Part shown: positions 22,130-27,268 of the stretch, piece by piece | Layout of the letters: each line of letters opens with the position of its first letter | How positions within the stretch are numbered: the stretch's first letter is position 1 | Virus record (IMG/VR): IMGVR_UViG_3300028829_006017 | Location: 1-27,268 of that record | Source: a virus | DNA: 27,268 nucleotides | Strand: one strand, 5' to 3' | Program-made: the position numbers and the translations under genes | The notes under the pieces: generated by a model | Told to the model about the DNA's origin: nothing | Seen by the model: the letters and a program-made list of their open reading frames with translations, nothing else | Databases searched by the model: none

Positions 22130-22173
22130 ATGATCAGATCATATCAGATTATTTCGGAATGTCAAGAACTTTT
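22130..22173 (-). promoter_or_regulatory. Early (sigma70-type) promoter cassette, copy 3
   Basis: On the minus strand it has AAAAGTTC, -35 TTGACA (22165-22160), a 16-base spacer, -10 TATGAT (22143-22138) and the dyad TGATCTGATCA. The stop of the A-type carrier (22162-22164) lies inside the -35. It should start transcription toward the coiled-coil gene at 22096. Confidence 0.8.
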
Positions 22174-22518
22174 TTTGTATGGTGTGAAAGATTCTCCGCA
22201 GCCGCATTGCTGACCGGATTGTCGAACAAAAATGAATCCCTGTTCAACGAGGTTCTTTGTAGAGAAGTCAATTGTCACGGGTCCAATAATTTCTTCAAAT
22301 AAATCATTATCAACTAAGATCTTAATATCATTTGAAACAAAAGTCAAGTCATGCTCTTGAATATCAGCTTGAGTATTTGTTTCAAGCTCCCAACGCCAAC
22401 CGGAACAGCCACCTTGATTTGCACTTACACGGAGATAGGTGTCATCAAGATTTAAATTCTCTGATTCAAATGATTCAATGAATTTTTCTGCTGCTGTTGA
22501 TGTTAATTCAATTTGCAT
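22162..22518 (-). CDS. A-type iron-sulfur carrier (IscA/ErpA/HesB family)
   Basis: A 118-residue protein, the usual length for the family. LTSTAAEKF at the start, NQGGCSGWRW (Cys38), and the C-terminal QCGCGESF (Cys105 and Cys107) give the three cysteines that bind iron or a [Fe-S] cluster in A-type carriers. These proteins pass clusters from a scaffold such as IscU to target enzymes in the cytoplasm. The phage copy lies in the same direction as the split iscU about 2.7 kb upstream and a second A-type gene at the right edge. The last codons, Lys-Ser-Ser-stop, belong to the promoter cassette. Confidence 0.88.
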   Translation of the reverse strand: MQIELTSTAAEKFIESFESENLNLDDTYLRVSANQGGCSGWRWELETNTQADIQEHDLTFVSNDIKILVDNDLFEEIIGPVTIDFSTKNLVEQGFIFVRQSGQQCGCGESFTPYKKSS

Positions 22519-23119
22519 TTTTCTTCATCTCCATACGGATGTCGATAACTTGTTGAACTAAATCTTGTATGTTTACTTGTAATGCATTTAAGTACTTATT
22601 CAATTCATTCATATCTTTTGCTGAGGTTGTTGAATCTTTAAATTTTTGATATAGCAATTGCACATCGTGTGAATTCGTCATTTCGGTTCTGTGCATTCTT
22701 TCTTCAAGTTCTTGAACCTTTTCTTCCATTTTTGAAATGCGATTATCGCCTTGTGTACCTTTCATCAAATATTTTGAAGTGCCTTCAATACCTGAATTAA
22801 TACTTTGATGTGTAAACCAGGCGTCACTATTAAATGCCTTATCACAAATCATAATATCGTAATGTGGTTTTTTACCAACAGTTAAAGAAGTATACTTACA
22901 TTTCCATGTACCAAGTTGTTCTTCTGTTAAGTCTGTCCAATCAATACCACTTCTTGCACCTCTTGCAGTCCAATAATGAATTTCATGACCTTCATCAAAC
23001 AATGAATTAATATAATTAATTCTGTCAAAGAAAGGTGTATGATTTTTATAATCTTTAGTACCATCTTCAAGAATTTTTTCTTTACAAATAGTACCATCAA
23101 TATCAACATATATGATCAT
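22508..23119 (-). CDS. HAD-family phosphatase-like protein with C-terminal coiled coil
   Basis: A 203-residue protein from ATG 23119; the TTG at 23131 overlapping the upstream stop is less likely. Residues 1-10, MIIYVDIDGT, are HAD motif I (D-x-D-G-T, catalytic Asp6/Asp8). YWTARGARSG (about 49-58) fits motif II, and HYDIMICDKAFN (about 85-96) with following Asp fits motifs III/IV. This is typical of small phage HAD proteins acting on sugar or nucleotide phosphates. The domain ends near residue 110. The rest (about 125-200) is a coiled coil, ISKMEEKVQELEERMHRTEM and later heptads, which probably oligomerises it. It overlaps the A-type carrier start by 11 bases. Confidence 0.75.
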   Translation of the reverse strand: MIIYVDIDGTICKEKILEDGTKDYKNHTPFFDRINYINSLFDEGHEIHYWTARGARSGIDWTDLTEEQLGTWKCKYTSLTVGKKPHYDIMICDKAFNSDAWFTHQSINSGIEGTSKYLMKGTQGDNRISKMEEKVQELEERMHRTEMTNSHDVQLLYQKFKDSTTSAKDMNELNKYLNALQVNIQDLVQQVIDIRMEMKKNAN

Positions 23120-23127
23120 AATATTTC

Positions 23128-23787
23128 TCAATTAATAGTTGTAAATGGTATCCAGTGATTTAACTCATAACTTTCGTATTCATTTTCGTCCTTTCTATAT
23201 TGAGTATTATCAAGATATTCTCTTGGAATAATATCATATGCTATAGTTATTCTCTCTTGGTCATTATCCCATTCTGTTGAACGATGAAAATCATTTTCAC
23301 ATTTTCCAAGTATTATTAAATTATTTCTACTCTCAATATCTATATGCTCTGTTGTACCATCTTCAACTACAAGACGATATTTTGTAAAACTTTCTTGCGC
23401 CTCGGAATCAACAATAAACAATCCATGCCAAGCATTTATACCCGCTGGCCAATGAGAGTGCCAATCAATGTATTCTGATTTTCTATATACATTCAACCAT
23501 GATTGCATATAATATTCATCAGGAACATTAGTTGCATATTCAAACAATTGTTTTAACTGATTGAGTGCTTTTGAAAATTCTGGAAATGGATATAGAAATG
23601 TGTTATAGTATCTGTATAATCCGGTTGTCATTGTTGATTGTCCATCATAATGTCGAATGCCGTCAGGATGAAAATTTTCTTTTACTATTTCATATAGACG
23701 CATTGCTGAATTACGAAACTCTTTATTATCTACATCTTCTAAAAATTTAGTATATATTATATTATAATAATTATCTTCTAATTCCAT
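23128..23787 (-). CDS. Putative 2OG-Fe(II) oxygenase
   Basis: A 219-residue protein. SWLNVYRKSEYIDWHSHWPA (about 96-115) with H110 and H112, then AWHGLFIVDS, NNLIILGKCENDFHRSTEW (H168) and ERITIAYDII (R179) follow the order of the double-stranded beta-helix of 2-oxoglutarate and Fe(II)-dependent oxygenases (2OG-FeII_Oxy_5-like: H-x-H, distal His, R for 2OG). Many phages encode such enzymes, often of unknown substrate (protein hydroxylation, nucleic acid or sugar modification). It lies between a HAD phosphatase and a Hint protein gene. The ATG at 23787 is two bases after its neighbour's end. Confidence 0.68.
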   Translation of the reverse strand: MELEDNYYNIIYTKFLEDVDNKEFRNSAMRLYEIVKENFHPDGIRHYDGQSTMTTGLYRYYNTFLYPFPEFSKALNQLKQLFEYATNVPDEYYMQSWLNVYRKSEYIDWHSHWPAGINAWHGLFIVDSEAQESFTKYRLVVEDGTTEHIDIESRNNLIILGKCENDFHRSTEWDNDQERITIAYDIIPREYLDNTQYRKDENEYESYELNHWIPFTTIN

Positions 23788-23788
23788 A

Positions 23789-24019
23789 TCAATATAAATC
23801 TTCTATGTAGTCGGGTTGAACATTAAAAGGTATGACAGTATATACAACTTTTGATTTGCGATTTGCTTCAGAGGCCATTTTATGTTTGTATGCTGCATCT
23901 TCGTTTGTATATATTGCAGTTACTCCGCTTTCATTTTTCTTTTCCCACATTACTATATAAACTGTAAATGTTAATTTATATTCTGATAATAATGTGATAA
24001 CATCATTCAAATTTGGCAT
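23789..24019 (-). CDS. Small unknown phage protein
   Basis: A 76-residue protein from ATG 24019, whose start overlaps the end of the Hint gene. It contains YKLTFTVYIVMWEKKN and then NEDAAYKHKMASEANRKSKV, ending in VYTVIPFNVQPDYIEDLY. The pattern is a short alpha/beta fold: a strand with Tyr, a helix of Asn-Glu-Asp-Ala-Ala, and a strand. It resembles small phage proteins of the VYvl...S...A type. The function is unknown. Confidence 0.5.
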   Translation of the reverse strand: MPNLNDVITLLSEYKLTFTVYIVMWEKKNESGVTAIYTNEDAAYKHKMASEANRKSKVVYTVIPFNVQPDYIEDLY

Positions 24020-24512
24020 TAAATTCTTCCATACGATCAATTTCACTTTGACTTTGTTCCATCGTCAGTCCACTGACTAATAGACCAGAAGCCAAATAAT
24101 AATTTAAAACACCATCAAGTCCTATATTATATAGTTTATATTGGTCACCTTCTTTTTCAAACTTTTTAAGTTGGTGTTCTTCAACAATACTCTCTTTGGT
24201 TAACACACTAAATGTTCCATGGTGTAAACCTTTAACTTTTTGTCCTATTTCAAGATTCTCAGCTTTGACTTGCACCGAGCCAATACCTGACTGATAGAAT
24301 ACGGTATCAAGTGCGCAAGTCAATACTTTTTCTACACCTTCAAAACGAACTTTTATAAGTTGGTCCATAGATTTAAGAATAGTTTGTACATATGTTACTG
24401 TATGCACACCCATCTTAATACCATCAAGAGCAATAACTTGATCACCTATTCTTAAATTTCGAACTTTAACTGCACCATCAGGTACATAGATTCGTGTTGA
24501 TGGTCCTAACAT
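24003..24512 (-). CDS. Free-standing Hint (hedgehog/intein-type) domain, splicing residues lost
   Basis: A 169-residue protein. LGPSTRIYVPDGAVKVRNLR then IGDQVIALDG (2-30) is the intein block A pattern (C-x-x-x-x-T-x-(I/V)-...-dG...i.dl..GD.V...dG). EKVLTCALDTVFYQSG occupies the block B place without the usual T-x-x-H His. VKAENLEIGQKVKG matches the A-x-x-L-x-x-G-D/Q-x-V segment. The C-terminal YNIGLDGVLNYYLASGLLVSG matches blocks F/G, where splicing inteins end VHN. Here Met1 sits at the Cys1 position and Ser147-Gly148 replace His-Asn, so splicing or cleavage is not expected. About 21 residues follow. The domain may bind or be structural; its role is unknown. Confidence 0.72.
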   Translation of the reverse strand: MLGPSTRIYVPDGAVKVRNLRIGDQVIALDGIKMGVHTVTYVQTILKSMDQLIKVRFEGVEKVLTCALDTVFYQSGIGSVQVKAENLEIGQKVKGLHHGTFSVLTKESIVEEHQLKKFEKEGDQYKLYNIGLDGVLNYYLASGLLVSGLTMEQSQSEIDRMEEFNAKFE

Positions 24513-24515
24513 ATA

Positions 24516-24725
24516 TTATCCCATCACTGGTTCATTTGACATCATTGTCATGTTATAATTGTCATCAGTTGGCTCAAGGCCATTTGCTGCAGCATGATCA
24601 TCAATAATTTTTTGTCTTGCTGCAATATATTCATCCTTGTTAGCATTTTCGGTTAAAAATTCTTCTGTTTGTCCAATTTTTTCTTTTTTATACCAAACAC
24701 TATAATATATCATTGACTTTTTCAT
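24516..24725 (-). CDS. Small unknown phage protein
   Basis: A 69-residue protein. MKKSMIYYSVWYKKEKIGQT begins a beta-turn-beta part, then a charged helix (NKDEYIAARQKIIDDHAAAN), and the end is NMTMMSNEPVMG. It is directly upstream of the Hint gene, whose ATG is three bases after its stop. A late promoter box precedes it (24760-24768). No family recognised. Confidence 0.5.
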   Translation of the reverse strand: MKKSMIYYSVWYKKEKIGQTEEFLTENANKDEYIAARQKIIDDHAAANGLEPTDDNYNMTMMSNEPVMG

Positions 24726-24759
24726 TTTTTCCTTTATTGAAAGAGTTTAATTGTTTATT

Positions 24760-24768
24760 GTATTTATT
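24760..24768 (-). promoter_or_regulatory. Possible T4-type late promoter box
   Basis: On the minus strand AATAAATAC overlaps the 3' end of the 154-residue gene and lies 35-43 bases before the ATG at 24725. It is close to the consensus but lacks the G of the better boxes. Confidence 0.45.
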
Positions 24769-25228
24769 TCTTTTCTAAAAGCATTTTTCTCAACTCTCCT
24801 ATTTGAGAATATAATTCATCAATCTTTGAATGCAAATATTCATCACCTTCAATTTGTGGATAAAATTGTCTTGCTTCTTCCATTGTAAGAGCAGATTCAT
24901 ATACATCAAATCTTAGCAATAGTTTACCCGCTACACTTAGGTCTGGATATTTCTTACCATAATATCCCGCAGTAAAACCTAATGACTTACGAAAATAATA
25001 TTGATATTCGGAAGTCAGTGTTTCAATTTGTTTGATTACAGCATTAAGCATTTCTTCAGCATGTATTTTTAATTCAGAAAGTGATGGTTTTTTCTCACGA
25101 TTCCAATTTAAAAACCATTTCTGATCCATGCCAGATATTGCCTTGTGTACTAACTCAAAGTTGAAATCTTCAAGAACTATTGCTTTAAGTTTTCGAATCT
25201 CATGTATTCTATCACCATATAAATTCAT
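24764..25228 (-). CDS. Unknown phage protein
   Basis: A 154-residue protein. VHKAISGMDQKWFLNWNREK (about 27-46) followed by KPSLSELKIHAEEMLNAVIK and SLGFTAGYYGK, then LLLRFDVYES. This W.W....vPs...lk..A..ll..~......GF.a......l.L.F.ve pattern is found in small proteins of many phages with no known function. The C-terminal 30 residues are a helix (IDELYSQIGELRKMLLEKK). Its ATG overlaps the iscU stop (ATGA, 25225-25228), so it is translated with the Fe-S scaffold; a link to Fe-S chemistry is not shown. It was checked as an HscB co-chaperone and lacks a J-domain HPD. Confidence 0.55.
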   Translation of the reverse strand: MNLYGDRIHEIRKLKAIVLEDFNFELVHKAISGMDQKWFLNWNREKKPSLSELKIHAEEMLNAVIKQIETLTSEYQYYFRKSLGFTAGYYGKKYPDLSVAGKLLLRFDVYESALTMEEARQFYPQIEGDEYLHSKIDELYSQIGELRKMLLEKK

Positions 25229-26082
25229 AATGTTAAACTCTCTTTCTTTTTACGGTAGTCAGCAATTGCTGCTTTGATTGCATCTTCTGCCAAAACAGAA
25301 CAATGAATCTTTACAGGTGGTAAACTCAACTCTTCAACGATATCTTTATTACTGATCTCCATTGCATTATCAACTGTCTTACCTTTAATCCATTCAGTTG
25401 CCAATGAACTTGATGCAATCGCAGAACCGCAACCAAATGTTTTAAACTTTGCGTCAATAATCTTTTCATTGTCATCAACTTCAATTTGAAGTTTCATTAC
25501 ATCACCACAATTTTTCACAACAACACCAGAATATACTTCATGATCAAAATGTGTGATAATGATATAGTTATTTGTTTCTTCAACTTGTAATGTATAACAA
25601 TCATCTTCAATTGGTGGTTCGTCATAGCAAGGCATTATTAAGCGATGATTTGATTCAAAATCATATATGTCTGCATTAATTTCTGATTGAACACCTCTTA
25701 CAAAATCAGAAGTTTTAATATCTTCAATTGCTTTATATCCATTTTCGACAGTAAGAAACTGATGATCCTTTGTTACACGAACTTTACGATCACCAATTTC
25801 ATAAGTAAATAAATATTTTTTACCAGAATACACAACCTTCGCCATTTTAAATTTATAAGTATCTTCATTTATACTATATGACCAAACATTAATTGTACGT
25901 TTAAGTGTATATGCTTCTTCCAATGAAATATATTGTTGAACTGGTGTATGTATTAACGTTTCTCCACCAAAGCATTCTGGCGCACCAACAAGACCAGTAC
26001 CTACATTTTCTTTAGTTTTATCAAGAGATCCAACATTTTTTGGATTGTCATAATGTTCCATAACTTCTTTAGAATAAGCCAT
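25225..26082 (-). CDS. iscU: Iron-sulfur cluster scaffold IscU interrupted by an intein
   Basis: A 285-residue precursor. Residues 1-36 plus 192-285 join into a complete 130-residue IscU that is very similar to the E. coli protein: MAYSKEVMEHYDNPKNVGSL, the junction GAPE/CGDVMK, FGCGSAIASSS (Cys218) and LPPVKIHC (Cys261). The three cluster-ligand cysteines, the Asp of CGD, and the LPPVK site for the HscA chaperone are all present. IscU receives sulfur from IscS and assembles [2Fe-2S] clusters in the cytoplasm. Residues 37-191 are the intein. AGGAG lies upstream of ATG 26082. It is co-transcribed with BI-1 upstream and the 154-residue gene downstream. IscS and HscA/B are not in the window. Confidence 0.93.
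   Translation of the reverse strand: MAYSKEVMEHYDNPKNVGSLDKTKENVGTGLVGAPECFGGETLIHTPVQQYISLEEAYTLKRTINVWSYSINEDTYKFKMAKVVYSGKKYLFTYEIGDRKVRVTKDHQFLTVENGYKAIEDIKTSDFVRGVQSEINADIYDFESNHRLIMPCYDEPPIEDDCYTLQVEETNNYIIITHFDHEVYSGVVVKNCGDVMKLQIEVDDNEKIIDAKFKTFGCGSAIASSSLATEWIKGKTVDNAMEISNKDIVEELSLPPVKIHCSVLAEDAIKAAIADYRKKKESLTL
25510..25974 (-). mobile_element. Mini-intein (no homing endonuclease) at the catalytic cysteine of IscU
   Basis: A 155-residue insertion within the iscU frame. It starts with Cys37 of the precursor in CFGGETLIHTP (block A), has GDRKVRVTKDHQFLT with T104-x-x-H107 (block B), and ends VYSGVVVKN (block G), followed by Cys192 as +1 residue. The penultimate residue is Lys rather than the usual His, seen in a minority of active inteins. 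Only about 50 residues separate block B from blocks F/G, so there is no room for a LAGLIDADG or HNH endonuclease. Splicing would leave GAPE-CGDVMK with no scar. Confidence 0.88.
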
Positions 26083-26089
26083 TAGTCTC

Positions 26090-26788
26090 CTAATCTGAAT
26101 TTGATGAATAACCAGTAAGACTGAGAATCATCTGAAATAGATTAATAAAATTAAGATATAATGAAAGTGCAAACTTAATACCATATCTCGGATCATTTGT
26201 TTCATAATACATCTCTTTTGCCATTTGCGTATCATATGCAGTAAGTCCTAAGAATAGAACAATACCTACAATTGAAATAACAAGTGCAAATACAGAACTT
26301 GCTAGCCAAATATTTAGAACACCAGCAATAATAATACCTACTAAACCTACCAGTAGAAGGTTGCCCCAACCTGATAAATCTCGTTTAGTTACATAACCAT
26401 ATAAACTGGCAAAGCCAAATGTTAGTGATGTTGTAAGAAATGCCTCAACAATATTTGTTGATGAATAGATTGCAAATATACTACTGAGCGATAAACCCAT
26501 TACTCCTACAAATGCATAATAAAAACTTGTGAGTGTTTCAATTGGCCAGTCTTGTCCTTTAAATGAATACCATAGAATCATTCCGAGTGGTGCTAAGAAC
26601 ACCAGCCACATGAACAATCCGCCACTAAAAATTGTAGAGACAAAACCTGTTGAATATGTCAAGTAGGCAACCAAGGCACTTACGCCAAGACCACCTGCTG
26701 TATGATTATACATTGTTTGAAAGAATTTTCTTAATCCAACTTGATCGGCCTGAGGAGTTGGATTGAGACTTGATTGTATCATTGACAT
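26090..26788 (-). CDS. BI-1/YccA-family (Bax inhibitor-1) membrane protein
   Basis: A 232-residue protein with about seven hydrophobic segments (LFMWLVFLAPLGMILWYSF, TLTSFYYAFVGVMGLSL and later ones). TMYNHTAGGLGVSALVAYLT near the N-terminus, YETNDPRYGIKFALSLYLNF and then INLFQMILSL at the C-terminus match the BI-1/TMBIM family, including bacterial YccA/YbhL and YetJ. These are inner-membrane proteins; YccA inhibits the protease FtsH, and YetJ is a pH-dependent calcium leak channel. It lies seven bases before iscU, with AGGAGG eight bases upstream of the ATG and a late-promoter-like box before it. A host-membrane role during infection is inferred. Confidence 0.85.
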   Translation of the reverse strand: MSMIQSSLNPTPQADQVGLRKFFQTMYNHTAGGLGVSALVAYLTYSTGFVSTIFSGGLFMWLVFLAPLGMILWYSFKGQDWPIETLTSFYYAFVGVMGLSLSSIFAIYSSTNIVEAFLTTSLTFGFASLYGYVTKRDLSGWGNLLLVGLVGIIIAGVLNIWLASSVFALVISIVGIVLFLGLTAYDTQMAKEMYYETNDPRYGIKFALSLYLNFINLFQMILSLTGYSSNSD

Positions 26789-26816
26789 AAGACCTCCTTA
26801 TAATTGGGTGTATATT

Positions 26817-26825
26817 ATTATTTAT
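26817..26825 (-). promoter_or_regulatory. Possible T4-type late promoter box
   Basis: On the minus strand ATAAATAAT overlaps the stop of the small gene at 26818 and lies about 30 bases upstream of the BI-1 ATG. It is the only promoter candidate near the BI-1 and iscU genes. It is weaker than the GATAAATA boxes. Confidence 0.45.
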
Positions 26826-26958
26826 TAGAGATCATCGTATTTGCTTTTAATTCTTCACATCGAGTGTGTAAAAGACGCAAACGTTTTTGTCTTTGTTCTT
26901 GGTCTCGTTTCATACGTTCAAACATTCCACGCATTGCCTCATCGCTATATCTTGTCAT
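26818..26958 (-). CDS. Small basic helical protein
   Basis: A 46-residue protein from ATG 26958. MTRYSDEAMRGMFERMKRDQ is followed by EQRQKRLRLLHTRCEELKAN, one long charged helix with heptad spacing of Leu/Met. Its TAA (26818-26820) overlaps the late-promoter-like box. No Shine-Dalgarno is obvious. It may be a small DNA- or protein-binding helix; the function is unknown. Confidence 0.45.
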   Translation of the reverse strand: MTRYSDEAMRGMFERMKRDQEQRQKRLRLLHTRCEELKANTMISNK

Positions 26959-27008
26959 TTGTATTCTCGTTTGACAAAGTAATAGATTAACCTATCAAAA
27001 ATAATAGG

Positions 27009-27268
27009 TCACCAAGTGGGTTTAAATACAGGTTCTTCTTGTTCTGGCATATCAACTTGAAAACTTATTCGGCAGCCACAACTCATCTTTGCAGCAGGAT
27101 TTTCAAATTGTAATCCTCTTTTCGCCAATTCATAAGACCAATCAATCACTGTATCTTTAATGAACAAATAACTTTTTTTATCTACAAGAACACATATACC
27201 TTCTGATTGAAATAATAAATCATGTCGACGTTTGGTGTCATCAAAATCCATTACATATGTGAAACCGC
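27009..27268 (-). CDS. Second A-type iron-sulfur carrier (5' end outside window)
   Basis: About 85 residues are visible and the frame is open at the right edge. It continues upstream of the ATG at 27251 as GFTYV, preceded by a codon ending in GC. The pattern then runs GFTYVMDFDD, GICVLVDKKS, DWSYELAKRGLQFENPAAKM and SCGCRISFQV. In IscA/ErpA proteins the visible start corresponds to the C-S-G-F segment, and the final cysteines are those of CGCxxSF, so the first Cys should lie just beyond the edge. It differs clearly from the other A-type protein at 22162, so the phage carries two. The end has an extra acidic/Pro tail (MPEQEEPVFKPTW). Confidence 0.8.
   Translation of the reverse strand, partial: GFTYVMDFDDTKRRHDLLFQSEGICVLVDKKSYLFIKDTVIDWSYELAKRGLQFENPAAKMSCGCRISFQVDMPEQEEPVFKPTW

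Noticed and set aside
22087-22302. 71-codon plus-strand open frame across promoter copy 3
   Set aside because: It is antisense to the A-type carrier and lies over the promoter; no supporting RBS or motif.
24764-25228. HscB-type J-domain co-chaperone next to iscU
   Set aside because: There is no HPD motif and the pattern fits a conserved small phage protein instead.
25510-25974. Homing endonuclease inside the IscU intein
   Set aside because: Only about 50 residues lie between block B and blocks F/G, and no LAGLIDADG or HNH motif is present; it is a mini-intein.
26971-27000. TTGACA on the plus strand as a promoter
   Set aside because: No suitably spaced -10 and no plus-strand gene downstream.
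26990-27009. Inverted repeat ACCTAT/ATAGGT after the second A-type carrier as a terminator
   Set aside because: The 6-bp stem with 8-base loop lacks a following T tract on the minus strand; too weak to call.
1-27268. tRNA genes, CRISPR arrays, insertion sequences or attachment sites
   Set aside because: No cloverleaf, regularly spaced direct repeats, transposase motif or duplicated att-like sequence was found by eye; a tRNAscan or self-alignment could still find one.

Overview
This window looks like part of the genome of a tailed bacteriophage with T4-like (Straboviridae/Kyanoviridae-type) features, probably marine. It has an AT-rich genome, tightly packed and often overlapping genes, a long series of tail-fibre and adhesin genes including two tail-collar proteins, late-promoter-like GATAAATA boxes as in T4-type phages, small anonymous early genes, and host-derived metabolic genes. 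The host cannot be fixed from the sequence. The IscU is close to the proteobacterial ISC type (E. coli compared from memory), which hints at an ISC-using proteobacterium.

Layout: (1) 1-11492, plus strand, is a virion adhesion region. It holds fibre/chaperone units with two copies of a tail-fibre assembly chaperone, a C1q-like head, a 614-residue fibre with about 20-residue repeats, short fibre proteins, two tandem RCC1 beta-propeller proteins and two tail-collar proteins. (2) 11514-16916, plus strand, is an even more AT-rich block with a probable GT-B-like enzyme, two large unknown proteins and a glycosyltransferase pair, one of which has lost its DxD motif. It probably modifies surface glycans. 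(3) 16870-17490 is a flavodoxin-fold NAD(P)H:quinone reductase-like gene that ends the plus-strand block. Its stop overlaps the convergent minus-strand block by 6 bases. (4) 17485-22096, minus strand, is an early-type region of small genes, several with membrane segments, punctuated by copies of a conserved sigma70-type promoter cassette. (5) 22162-27268, minus strand, is a metabolic block: an A-type Fe-S carrier, a HAD phosphatase, a 2OG-Fe(II) oxygenase-like protein, a free-standing Hint-domain protein, IscU interrupted by an intein, a BI-1/YccA membrane protein, and a second A-type carrier cut by the window edge.

The most striking observation is a 155-residue mini-intein in phage IscU placed exactly before the catalytic cluster-ligand cysteine (E. 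coli Cys37), so that this cysteine is also the +1 splicing nucleophile. About 700 bases downstream of the iscU stop in the same gene run lies a free-standing Hint domain whose start Met occupies the Cys1 position and whose terminal His-Asn is Ser-Gly, so it should not splice. With two A-type carriers this makes a phage Fe-S assembly module that could be gated by protein splicing. A second notable feature is the repeated early-promoter cassette. In two of three copies its -35 box contains the stop codon of the upstream gene, so the cassette supplies a common Ser-Ser-stop ending, which suggests it moves or recombines as a unit.

No tRNA, rRNA, CRISPR array, insertion sequence or convincing intrinsic terminator was seen. 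All family assignments are by eye from motifs. No database search was run.
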